64,000 nucleotides of DNA from Melanocharis versteri (Eukaryota > Chordata > Aves > Passeriformes > Melanocharitidae). The notes under the pieces are model-generated. The model saw only the letters and a list, made by a program, of their open reading frames with translations, searched no databases and was not told the origin of the DNA. This document shows, one piece after another, positions 34,620 through 46,800 of the stretch. The stretch lies in assembly GCA_013397845.1 (NCBI GenBank), contig VZTG01007409.1, positions 512,339 through 576,338 of the forward strand, read 5' to 3'. Position 1 is the first letter of the stretch; each line of letters starts with the position of its first letter. A program made the translations under genes and the position numbers.

Positions 34620-34683
34620 GAATAGAATAGAATAGAATAGAATAGAATAGAATAGAATAGAATAGAATAGAATAGAATAGAAT
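34620..34683. repeat. (AATAG)12 pentanucleotide microsatellite
   Basis: Twelve perfect AATAG units from 34621 to 34680 plus flanking partial units. Perfect pentanucleotide arrays of this length are usually length-polymorphic. The tagaat register recalls the attctatg repeats that end bird CR1 elements, but no CR1 body adjoins it. Confidence 0.95.
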
Positions 34684-37600
34684 TTTTAATGCCCACAAAA
34701 TTCATGTTACTGTAGGACTAGCATGCTTTCAGCTACAAATCACCCATTTTCCCTCAAAGAAGAAAAGTGCAGGTAGCCTATATTCAAAGAGCAACATCAG
34801 AATGCATTTTCTCTAATTCCCTCCATTATTTCACTGCTAGCTGAGGAAAACTGTTTGGCAGGATGTTAAGTGTCTGAAAGTAGGGTAGAAAAATCGTTTT
34901 ACAGGCTGAAATCTGGACGAAGTGTCCTTTTTTCCTCACTGCTCTCACTTTTTGTTGACTGCCTCATGCATGCTATTTTATACCTGTATCTTCTCTGTAT
35001 GATCACATTAATTACATTCCATCCATTCCACTTTGATATCTCATTAAAATCTTATAAATGATCATGCAGTGACCTTGAAGGACATGCATAATACATGAAA
35101 GTAAACCTGCAGTAAAATGTATTCTTTCACTCCTGACTGGCTACATCCCACATTTCTTTTTCCTATCCCCAATGACCCCAATATGGGGAGTTATGCTAGC
35201 TGAGCCAAGGTATGCAGTAGTGTGCAAATCCACTAACTCCATTAGCTTTCCCTACTGATGACAGCTGCAATATGTTAATGGCTTATGTTTGGATGTGATG
35301 GCCCTGCTACTACTTAGGGCACTATGCTAATTACCATAAGATGGTGACAACAGGTGCAAGTGTCACTTCATATTATCATCATGTGTATGAGAAAAATAGC
35401 TAGCAGCACCAAAAGCAACTCAAGAAAATGTAAACTTTAGTCAGCAGCCTGTGATTCTCTGAAGAAGTATTCTTTAATGCTTATGATTAAAGGATTTACA
35501 GACGGATATTGTTGCTTTTTCTGCAAGTACAGTAATTTTGAATTCATAGGGATGTCTTCACAAGCTATTTAAAGTTATGTCTCAACAACACGCGCTTATG
35601 TGGTAGTTCAAGTAAAATGCAGAAGTCCTGCATTTATGAAGCTTTCCTTACAGAATAAAAGTTTTGCTAAGCCACATTTGCTGCAGCAAATACATATTGG
35701 AACAGACATGATTTCCAGCTGAATGAAATCACTGTGTTTCGCTGGCCTTGTGCTCGTAACATAGCTCTGCTCTATTGTCAGATTTGCTTATGTATATGTA
35801 TACTCTTCTTCCTCCCTCTTTGCCAGGGTTTAGTACACCCCTTTTTCTTGATAGACAGCAATTTACTGAAGCCCAGTGGTGGTCCTCCAGAAGGCTGAGC
35901 CAGCAAGATGGTTGCCATTTTACCCTTAACATAGTCTTACTATTGTTAGAGAAATTTAATAGAATGCACATGGACACACCTTAATCCTTTGTTAGAAACA
36001 AAAACACCTTAGAAGACAGCTTTATATGTAGTGAACACCTACTCTATTTTGCTAACTAGTATTGGAGTAAAAAGGTTTTTCACAAATTTTTTTTACTATT
36101 GTTACAAACATTTGTCGCTATATTACCCCCCGAGAAGCTAGAATTAAACCAGAAAACAGAGCTATTTTTCAATTTCTAAATAAAGTATGTTGGTCTGAGA
36201 TTCTGTATTGAGCACTCTGACAGCTCTTAGACCATGCTGGGCATGTTGAAGAAGAGACTTTTTTCCCAAAGGCTGAGTTTTGCAAATAAAAAACTAAAAT
36301 GTAAGTTGTATTTTAAGATAAAATGCAAACGTGCATATTTGAAGAAAATTTCAATTTATACAGAAGGAAAAAAAGGATCAGGGTTAATCTGTCCCTAAGC
36401 TGAAGACCAGCATATTTTTTTTCCCAACTTGAGAATTTCTGCTTGTATATCCTACTTCACAGAACCAATGCTCAAGGGCGTCATGGTCCCCCTTCTTTTC
36501 CTAGCTGAGGCTCAGTGTGTGGACTCATCTTACAATACCTTATCCCTTCACTGTAGCATTTCCACGGATGAATTTGAACACGTAAGGGGAATAGAAATTT
36601 GTCTGTGGATCCCAGTGGATAAATTAAATGGCAGCAACTACAGACCTTGTGAGGTCTTGTTTTCAGTAGAAACAAGAAATTTGTCAGCCTAAATAGTATT
36701 ACTCTTATCAACAGGATAGCATTCACCACTGACGCCTTGCCTCCCTACAAGGGGTTTTTTTTTGTGTGACTTTGGGGTTTTTAAGTACCAGGGAAAGCAG
36801 CATCGTATCTGATCTTAGAGGTGTATTTCCTCAGCCTAGAATATACTAATGCTGTGTTGTGATCGGCTGGGTACTAGCATAAAAATACTGCTGGGTAAAA
36901 CAGACAAAGGAAAAGGTCAATGATGGGTCTCAGTTCTGAAATAAAAATAGTGGTGTAAATGCTTGAAGATTTGCCCTTAATGGTACTCCATGCTCCTTAC
37001 TGATTTTAAGGCTGTGGCAGGAACAGTGATGATAACTGACTTTGATCTCGTATAACCACAACCACAGAATACGTGAGTATTTTTAATAAATCCAGGTGAT
37101 CAATTTGCTGTATTTCAGTTGAAATGCTTTTGTGTCCTTTTTTTTTTATTTTGGCAACACTGATAGATAAGGAAAGATTAGAGAGGGATTAAAAAGAGCA
37201 ACTAATTACATGTGAATTTCCTAAGATAGTCCTTAAGAATGGAAAAATAAAAGAAAAAGCAATAGATCCATCATTTTATGATTTTATGCCTTTACACATA
37301 GCAGTATCTGACTGACATTATGCTTACTTGTTGGCTGTGAAGTTCTGCTAAATGCAAGTGCATCTTGACTCACACTATAAATTCTCAGAGCTCTATAAAC
37401 AGGGATTAACAAAATTCAGTTCACCTGTCTGCATAAAGTCTAGCTTGTGTCACACAGCTGTAAGTGTTTCTTTATCCAAGCTGCTCATGTTCTCTTTTAC
37501 CTGTATGTTCCACTGTCCTTTACATGATAGCTTTAATTGTTCCTCCTTGTGTCCCTGTCTCTCATTTGAGAATGCAGATGGTTATCTTATCCTAAAAAGT

Positions 37601-40139
37601 CCTATCTTTTTTCTGTATACAGACGGCATAAGAGGTGTATGTACTGAGATGTAGTGTTCCTACACAGACTAAAGTGCTTCAGGCCAAGCTCAACATATTC
37701 TGTGGGTAACCATATCCTAGTAGAAGAAATTATAAGGAATTTTCAGTGGAAAACTAAACCATTTCTATTTCCAATGCACTTTTTTACCTCCCTAAATTGC
37801 CAGACTATGAAGGGATTCACATCCCCTAACACATGTACCTGTAGCTAAAATAGAAACCAAAAATATCAGAGTTGAAGAGTGAATATATAAAGGGAGGACT
37901 GTCTCCTGAGAAACAGCTTACTCCATGCCACCATGTGTGACTCAAAAGTCTGATTTCTACATACAGGTGTACTTGAACATGTTAAGATAAATAATGAAAA
38001 GTCTTAATTTTTCCATGACAGAGAAGGTGTCCGGAAAAATCCCATGCTTTCCAGAAGTATATTATAGAAATATGAACTTATACCACAAGGTTAAAGAAGT
38101 TTCAGACTCTCCTCAGCAGCACGACCTGCTCCCTTATCACATCAAGCTGCAGTGATTATGCTGCTATGAAGCTCCTTTCCCATATTCCTCCATCCAGGCA
38201 ACTGTAGGTACTGCGGCAAGTCCTAAAGGCCAGCCTTCAGTTGGCTTAAACACACAAGCAGCCACATTGAAATCAATGACAAATTTGCCTAAATAAACCA
38301 GGAGCCAGAAATTCATCTCAAGACAAGCCTTTACTGTATTCCAGCTGTGAAAGAGTGTGACCATAGAAGGACTGTACTATTCCCTGATAAATCGCTTAAC
38401 TCCTTATGCCCAATAATCTCAACTGCCACTGTTTTAGTGACTATATCCATTTTATTTGCTGTCTTCTGCAAATATACCATCTGTGAGAAAGACTTTTGTT
38501 CATACTTGGAATACACTCTGCAACCTTCTAGTCGACGTGTCCTCTTGGTCTTCTAATTAACTCCTAGATTTTGCAATTTTTAAAAAATGTAAGTGTAAAT
38601 CCCCCCCTTCCCTAAACAGACATGTAAAAAATGTTGTTGTTGTTGTCACTCTGTTGAAGAACATTGTCTGAATTACATTCCCCCTGTTGAGACTTAGCCT
38701 GAATGAATTGTAACTGCAGTATGTCCAACTGTTTCTTAAATAATTCCCATTTTTTTTCTGCACCAGGTTTCCTACACAGTCATGAGATCTGGCATCATTT
38801 CCATCAAGATCATTCAGTTGTTTATGTTACCACAAGCTATTCCTTCTACTTGAACTGAAAGTGTAAGCAATTTATATTGCGGCATATAATGAAAACCTGT
38901 TTATCTTTCAGAAAAACATCCCAAATTTATATAGTTGGCTCCATCAACACCCCTTATAGTATTATAAGTTTTGCAAAACTTCCACTGAGCCAAAACTAAT
39001 TTTGTTGCTTCATCTTCTTTTCTTTGCTGTATTGTGAATTTGTGATGCCTAAATCAGCCCTGCTCTGTTTTATTGAGATGGGTTGATTCTCTAGCTCTGG
39101 GTGCCAAGAACCTCTGATCATGAAGTTCAGTCAATAAACTGACTTCAGTAAGTAAGCAATTATGCATTGCCTCTGGAAACATGCTTCCCACCTTACAGGT
39201 TTTGCATACTTGTTATCCCAGTAAGTATCTGTGAAATTAAAATCCCCCATGATCAAAGTTTCAGGTTTTTTTATAAGTATCTCTTAGCTGTAAACATGTT
39301 GTTTGTTTCAGTTATTCTAAAACACAATTTACAAGGTAAAGTGTCTACAGTCACCACTGTAAGTTGTTTCTTTTAATCAAGCAGCTATGTACCAGAAAAG
39401 TGAAACACTATTTTGCATATACACGGTTAAAATATACAAGCCATAAACAATAACGCTTCCTCTGAACTCATGGTTTATTAAATGCAACAAAATTAAAATG
39501 ACACAAATTTTGCTCTAACCTATGAACAGCCAAGAAAGACCAAGCATGTCACGCTCATGTCATTTACTTAAACACCAAAAAAATTACCATGTCCAAAGCC
39601 TTTTTACTAGGGGTAGGATAAGTACTGTGCAGGGGTTTTAGAGTAACAAAACTAATTTGGAGCAATGAAATTGAATATCCAATTCTAATATTTAAAAAAA
39701 AGGAGCAAAAATTAACTAAATACATATGTATTTGAAGATTGAAAAAAGAGATTAAAAAAAAAGAGGCTGTAGTTTTGAATTTCTGCCTGTGTTTTAATCT
39801 CCTGAATACCAACACATTAAACCAAAAAGTATAACTTTTTGTTGAAGTATTTCTTTTTTTCCCTTTCTTTACCTTGAATACAAAATTAGGACACTGAATT
39901 TGCAGAAAGTTATTTATAGTGGAGAAATACATACCAGAATATCTGAAATTTCTACCTGAATAAATGTTGGTGGGTGGCTTATTTTGACTGTTTGTCACCT
40001 ACCAAATGCCTCACTGAGGCTTCGGGAAGCTACAAAGTAGGCCTAGATGTTAATTGAATAGACAGGCAAAATGATTATTTGCATTTTTCTCTAATCTTTC
40101 TTCTCCCACACCTTCCCTGCTACTTTCTTACTTGATTGC
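34684..40139. other. Non-coding stretch, no supported gene
   Basis: About 5.5 kb of AT-rich DNA. The longest frame (39564-39998 minus, 144 codons) is Phe/Lys/Asn-rich with no domain, as expected from AT-rich DNA. No transposon could be named. Confidence 0.5.
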
Positions 40140-40860
40140 TGTGGAAAACACCATCATCCTACTTACTGTTCAAGCCCATAAACAAGTCTTCAGCTTGGAT
40201 CTCTGCCTAGGTACTGTCATCTAAACTAATATATTTGAGATTTTATTTTTAAACAGCAGAAGATAAGTCCTTTCCTGCCCACTTACACAGAGAAGCCTTT
40301 TATCACTTCATTTCTATATTGTTCCTACTTTTTAATCTCTGTTCTTGACAAACATAATGTTTCCCCACTCATATATTTGCTGCAGACGGCATACCTGCCT
40401 GGCATTTTGACCACATTTGGCTTGTTCCATGGGAATATTTTGCCAGTCACATCAGTTTTAAAGCTTCCTCTTTTCACCCAGAAGATCCCTTACATGGAGT
40501 GCCAGATGCTGCAGTAAATTCTCAGGTTAACAGTTTCACACGTTTTCCACGTTGCTGCTTAGAAGACCCCTCACTCTTGAAAAGCTGAGTGCCCAATTTC
40601 CTTTAAATTCCTCCCTAAAGTTCTCTCTGACTACAAATATCTCTAGAGAACGATGCAGTTATTAGATCAAGGCTCCACTTGCCGTCTCTTTTTTCTCCAC
40701 ATACCCTCAGTATACCCTGTGCATCTCTCTCACTGTGCTTTGCTTGAGCTCTGTCTGCTCTTCAGAGCAAGGATCATGCTCATGTTTATGCTCACCCGAC
40801 CACAGAGCGCTGGTCACTTTGTGCCACTGGTAGGGAACAGCCCAGACAGAGAGCATCAGG
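40140..40860 (+). mobile_element. Possible ancient L2-type LINE relic
   Basis: The plus strand is pyrimidine-rich, like the coding strand of degraded L2 ORF2. Near 40600 it has ctttaaattcctccctaaag followed by ttctctctgac, resembling the 'tttaaatccctcctcaaaactca' block before the L2 3'UTR. It then has ctctgtctgctcttcagagc, which fits the 'gctctttggggcaggga' position of the tail, followed after a gap by agagcgctgg. The match is weak and the boundaries are guesses. An unrelated CT-rich stretch is the alternative. Confidence 0.35.
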
Positions 40861-43800
40861 GGAAAACCCAGTAGCAGTGTGACCAGGGTACTCTGGGATG
40901 TCTCATCTGGAAGAACACATTCATTTTTAGGCAACTCTACTGAACCCACAGTGAATCTAGTAGTAGTTGAAACACTTGGTTGACATACACACAGCTACAT
41001 TTAAGTCTTTTCTGGTTTAAGAGGATCTGGAGCTGAATTTCACCTCTGCTGGCTGCTGCGGCTAAGCGGTATGTTGGTCTACACTCTTTCCATGACATTT
41101 TGTTGAAAAAAGGAGTTGGAGATACTAATTCATCTTTTCTGCTAATCAAAACTCAACAGCCTTTCCTCAGGCTCAGTTTTGCTCTGATTTTAAGAAACAG
41201 GTTTACTCTAAGTACCTCTACTGCCTATGCAACAGTCACTCTTTCCGTGGTGGAAGTCCCCAGAGGTAGCAGTTTATCAACCCTCTAGTTTCCTGCTGGG
41301 CAAGGATCTGTGACAGGCGACTGATGTGAGGGAAAGACTGCCAGTTGCTCTACCCCATTTCCTCTGCTGCTTCTGGCAGAAGATGACTTTTTCAGACAAC
41401 TTGCCTTGCTGTTCACAGAGCTGCATCATCGCTAACACCGAAATGATCAAAAAGACTGCTCTTGTGTCACTGCAGTTATTTTCAGGAAAATTAGAAACAA
41501 AGACAAAAGGAGATGAAAGCTCCTGTGAAAATATCTTTGAAAAGCATTTAACTTAGATAAACCTGTCCATTTTTTCTTGCCAATGGAAAAAAAGAGCAAT
41601 CCTTTTAAAGCCAGAACTTTTGAACCACAGTGTCTGAAGAGTATTCAGGTAAAGCTGTTGAAGTTCTGATGCAGTAGGAGAAGAAACTCAAAAGAGGGTC
41701 GATTTTGCCACCTTGGAACGGATGTGTCTCTGGCCAAGTAGTTTTCCTCATGCCAATCTTCCTGTTTGATACCTTCTACAAGACCTGATTTGTTAAGACT
41801 TCTTTGTTAGACTTTACTTCATTGTAAATTGAACAACTAGAGACGATGATGATGACAAAATTGATAGATCTGCAAATGGAGGAGATGAGGGAAGGGAAAA
41901 TAATCTGAAGAGTTTAGGCCAATAAGGACCAAAAGGAATGAGAGATGTTTTGGTGCTAGCAAAGGAGAGCTAAGCAGAGCTGATAAAGAATGGGATGTAA
42001 CCAGCTATCAAAAATTACTGCATCAAAGCAAGTGCCCATTATGCTTCTAGGGGAAGAAAGTGCTACAAATGGAAGGGAAAGAAGAGTGAGGATCAAGACA
42101 AGAAGACAAAGTTCCTAATGAAGTTGCAGTCTAAGGAGTAGCTTAAAAAAATGGAAAATCTTTGAGACCTTGCTCAGGAAGTAGCCTGGTAGCTAGCTAG
42201 ATTTGTAGGAGGCCATTTCTTTGCTTCCTCCATAAAGCAAAAACAAAGAGAGGTAACCAAAGAGATTATTTCATTTTCTTCCAGAATCTGTGGTCTCTGG
42301 AGAGCCAGGTAACATTCTTCCAATATCTGCTGGTCAGTTTTGCATCGTGGTAAGTTTGAAAACCCTTTGGCACGTTCACAGTACTGTAGGTACTATGCTA
42401 AAAGAAGAATGCATCTGCTGCATTCTGTAGCCACTTGCTATCCTGGAGCAACCAGCAGAGAGACTATTAACCAGCAGTGATTAATCTTTTCACAGCAAGA
42501 TTCCCCACAGTGAGAGCTAAGCTAGAGGCTGAAGAAATATGGAGATTTTTTTTCCACATTACTTTGCTGTGCACCACAATAAGGTTTCTTTTCAAGTCTT
42601 TCAGCTCCCATTAAACGTGTTTCTTGGGACTTCGAAAAGCTTGAATAAATCAAGTTTATTTCGTGAATATTTTAACCTTCCATCAACCTTCCAGTATTTC
42701 TTTATTTCACTTCACCTCAGAAAACTTTTGAGAGAGAAAATATGACAAATATAGCATTTGCACCTTCTTTTTCAAATCCACCCTCTTCTCTGATTTAACA
42801 TAAAGGTATCTTATTAAAATTAGTTTAATGTCTTGGCCTTTGTCTACAACACTTATCTTGTACATCCCATCTTATGTGGGAATAGCAGTGGAATAAGAGC
42901 CTTCATGTACTGTATAATACTGTCTCTTTCAAGGACATTTCCTCATTCAAGGAGCTGTACATCTCTTTCTGTATTAGTTTCAGTGAAGAGGTTTACTGTA
43001 TCCTTATTGGCTTTATTTTTTGTCTCTAATACTGAAAATAGAAATTTTTCTTTGTGTACCCAGGGAGTTCACTGGCTGTTCTGAACAGACACTCTAAGAT
43101 TACTCCATATTCTGTTACCATTGAGTTTTTGAAAGTATGAATTAATGCCACTGAAATCAAAAGATGTTTACGAGTATAAAACTGACATGAATCAGCTCAG
43201 GAACAAACTCGTGTCTGTAAGCTCAAATCATGTGTTTGGTTCAGATGTAATACTTAGCCAGAAGTAATATTTAAACTGCATCAAGATTAAGGAACTGATT
43301 CTGACATTTTTATACCCATGTTGAGAGCTTCTGTGTTGATCATTGATTCCAGGGTGAATATGTAACTGTAGAGAATCAGTGCATTGAACACATTATCTTT
43401 TAAATTCTGTTTTCTTGTAACTCTGGCCTTGCCCCAGTGTCAGAGCCCAAAGGCATAACTGTAGAACCCAGGTCAGAATTCAATGGACCGCCTCCAATAG
43501 TAAAATGGAACAAAATCAATAACAGCCCCCAGGAAGTTCAATAGCTAAAGGCTCCATCCTAGACTGTGTGCCCACACTGTAGTCAACTAGAGATTCTTTG
43601 GAGTATCTGAGATAAACGTTTGGTCTGTAATTTAGTGCCATTAGTGGCCTAACATAGAAGTGAAATTATTTTTGTCTTTGAGCTTTTCATCACATAATGT
43701 GTCAGTTGCAAACTTCACAATGTAGATCACTTCCCTGGTTATAAAACATCCTCTGAAATCTAGTTTCTTAGGGGACTTTGAAATGTAGCACCTGTGTTTG

Positions 43801-46800
43801 CAGTCATGCAGTAAACATGTAAATGTACCATGAATTAGTGTGAATTGGTTGATTTCCTGGAGGAACCACAGATGAAGCTATTCATGGGGGAATATATGCA
43901 CTTTCTTTGTAATGTGGGCTTAAGGTCCTGCAACAGTTAACTCTAGGTTTGCATGATGTTTGCCTGCCCTTGCAGTGAGCGTGAGCTTCAGCACCAGGAG
44001 AGACACAAAATAGCTCTGTAATCCAAGAACTATGGCACACCGCAAACTGAGTCCCAGGCCTTCTGTCTGTGCATGGCACCTATCAGTAAGGAAGATGCAT
44101 GCTTTCTGTTCTCTTTCATATGGTGATGAAGGGCAGCTGAGGGGCTCCTCTGTGCTGCTGCTGAGCCTGGAAATGATGAAGAAAAAGGCTGAACAACACC
44201 TTTGGAAGGAATGAGACAAGTTTGAAGTAAAAGAGTTGATCTGACAAGTACAAATCTGATAGCTGAAACTATCACACTGCTTTGGTACTAAAAAAGCAGG
44301 GGAGAAATAGGAGAAGAAAGATCAACTACTGCACTGCAGCAATCTACCTGGGGCTCAGGAGAGCTCCCTTCTAATATGACCTAGTTTGTTCAACCTTAGC
44401 CAGCAGGAGGACGACAACAGATCTCAAATTACATAGCATTTACAGGTATTTTTAAAAGTATTGAATGAATATTGTACCCCTTCGTCACCCATAGACTGCA
44501 AGAAACAATTCCTGTTCCTTGCTTCGTCAGCTTTTTAACTTGTTGTTCAAACCACCTGCAGATGTCCTCCACTCCAGACTCCATTAAGGACCAAATATCC
44601 CCTTTCTTACTGTTGAATTTCACTTAGGATATTTCAAGGAGTCTAGAATGAATCTTTAAAAACTACCTCATTGTGACAGATGACAAAAGTAACCCTGCAT
44701 ACCACTGTTGAGCACATTACTGACATTCAGTAACGACATTCAGTTCAGCATATCTGAGCTGGGAGGCAGTTCCTAATACAAAGACAGTTAAAAAAAAAAA
44801 TCAAAGCTATATTTTTAAATACAGTCAGATCTTAAACTTTCTTCCAAAGTACATTATGGGCTTAATAAAAGCTGAGAGGTTCTACTGTTTGACTGAGGGA
44901 GATAAGTACAGCTCGAAAAATATTGGAGTATCGTCATTTCTCCCAGAGTTGGAAATACTGAATTTACATCTCATTGTAATCCATTCATTGGTTTATAGAC
45001 CTCCAGTTCTCCAGGGAGCATCACAAATTCTGATGATCTCCCTGAGTGCTGAATTTTGCATTTGAATCTCTGATTTAGCTGAAAGATGTATTAAGAAACC
45101 TCATGTAACCAGAGAGTTCCCTATTGACTACACATCTGAGGAGGCTCAGGAGCGCAAGTTATTCCAGCAAGGGTATGGAATAAATTACACTCAGTAATTT
45201 GCCTCTAGATCAGCCTTTCTCCACACAGTGGAATAATGTATTCATCTGGACAAGCAGGCCCCATTTCAGAGAGTGTTTTATGCAGAGTATATATTTTACA
45301 AGAGAGCAAATAGATCAAATATTTGGCATAGAGACTTACTTTTACAATCCCTCAAGAACATAGCACTTATTTCAATTTTTGGAGGTTTGCACTGTCAACT
45401 GGAAAATTCATTCCTTAACTATCTCTGTGACATTGGTACTTGGATTTATCACCTCTTCAAATAACTTTTCAATGAACTCTGACTTTAAAGATAAACCCCA
45501 CATTATTGCAGATGGGAATGGTATTCAGATCTCAGGATTTAATCTGTTATGGGTAAGACACAAAGGCTTTGATCGTTTGGTTTAGGTAGACATGACTACC
45601 CTGACAGTTATGGATAAATATTTGAATTCTAAGATATGTTCTTCACTTACCACTTATAGTCCTCCTTCATGGTAAGATTTTTTTTTTCCCTCTTATCTCA
45701 GTGTTTTTCTGTCTGAAGGATAGGCCTAGGTTTCCCCAGTTCGGTAATAAGCCCGTAGTAGGAGCAGCAAGCATCCCAACTATCTCTTGCTGGTTATTCA
45801 GTGTTCCTGAAATCTTCCTATGCTTAAAAACTTAAAGGCTCTAGCACTAGAGAGAGTATACTGAATCCTGCAAATTTAAATACCCTGGATAACATTCAGT
45901 CATTCTGAAAAAAAACCCAGATACTTGGTGGCCCAACAGAGAGATTAAAGAGTTATAACAAGCAACTTCTGATTTCAAAGGATTCTGGCTATTTTAAGGA
46001 GAACATACTGCTGTAGAAGGAAAAAAAATAATCTTTCAAGAATAGAAGGCAGTGAAATAAGAAGTCCTCCAGGACCTTTCATAAACTACAACCTTCAGTC
46101 TGGAAATTCACAGTTCCTTTTTTGACAAGTCACTCTTTTCATACTAGTACCAATAGACCTTAATAGGAAAAAGGAGAGACATTCTGATTTCTATGCACAG
46201 ATGAAGTTGTCATGTTCAAGAAGCCTGTCAGATGACGAGAAAATTAGTTCAGCTAAATCTCATCCTTCTTCTGAAAAATTGCTCAGTTTCCAAGGTTTCA
46301 CCCTTCATCAATGCTGAATTGCTTGCCTGTGTTTCCAGGTCATCTCCATGCAATGTCAAAATACTGCAAACAGCGCTGTTCATACAGCATCCCTGGCAGC
46401 ACCCAACCCACAAAACGCTTGAAATGTGGTGCAAAATTTTGTTCACTTGGCATGAGAATTCCTGCCTTCTCTCAGGCCTTCTCTAACCATATGTTCACAT
46501 CATTCCTACTGACATGGGTGGGAATTGCGATGAACCCAGAGGAAAAGCCTATTAAAAACAAGTGGTGTTGTACATCTTATAATATATGCTTCAGTCAGAA
46601 AAGGAGGAACTTGGCTTGTTACTTCACATAACTCATAGGAAACTGAATAAAAGGGGAGTAAGAGAAACCTCTTACCTGGCTGAAATCTTGGTGTGAATGA
46701 ACTTGTATCATAGATGACCCAGAAGTGTTTCTGCAAAGTGTTGAATTCTTCAGGCTTTAGAAATGTCTTTAAACACCTAAATTAGGTAAAACGTATCTTC

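Noticed and set aside
39564..39998. 144-codon minus-strand frame
   Set aside because: Rich in Phe, Lys, Asn and Ser, as AT-rich non-coding DNA gives. No domain and no plausible exon borders.
43920..44219. Minus-strand frame after a ttcatcatttccag acceptor-like tract
   Set aside because: It is open on both strands over the same interval and has no convincing donor before its stop. The translation shows no family resemblance.
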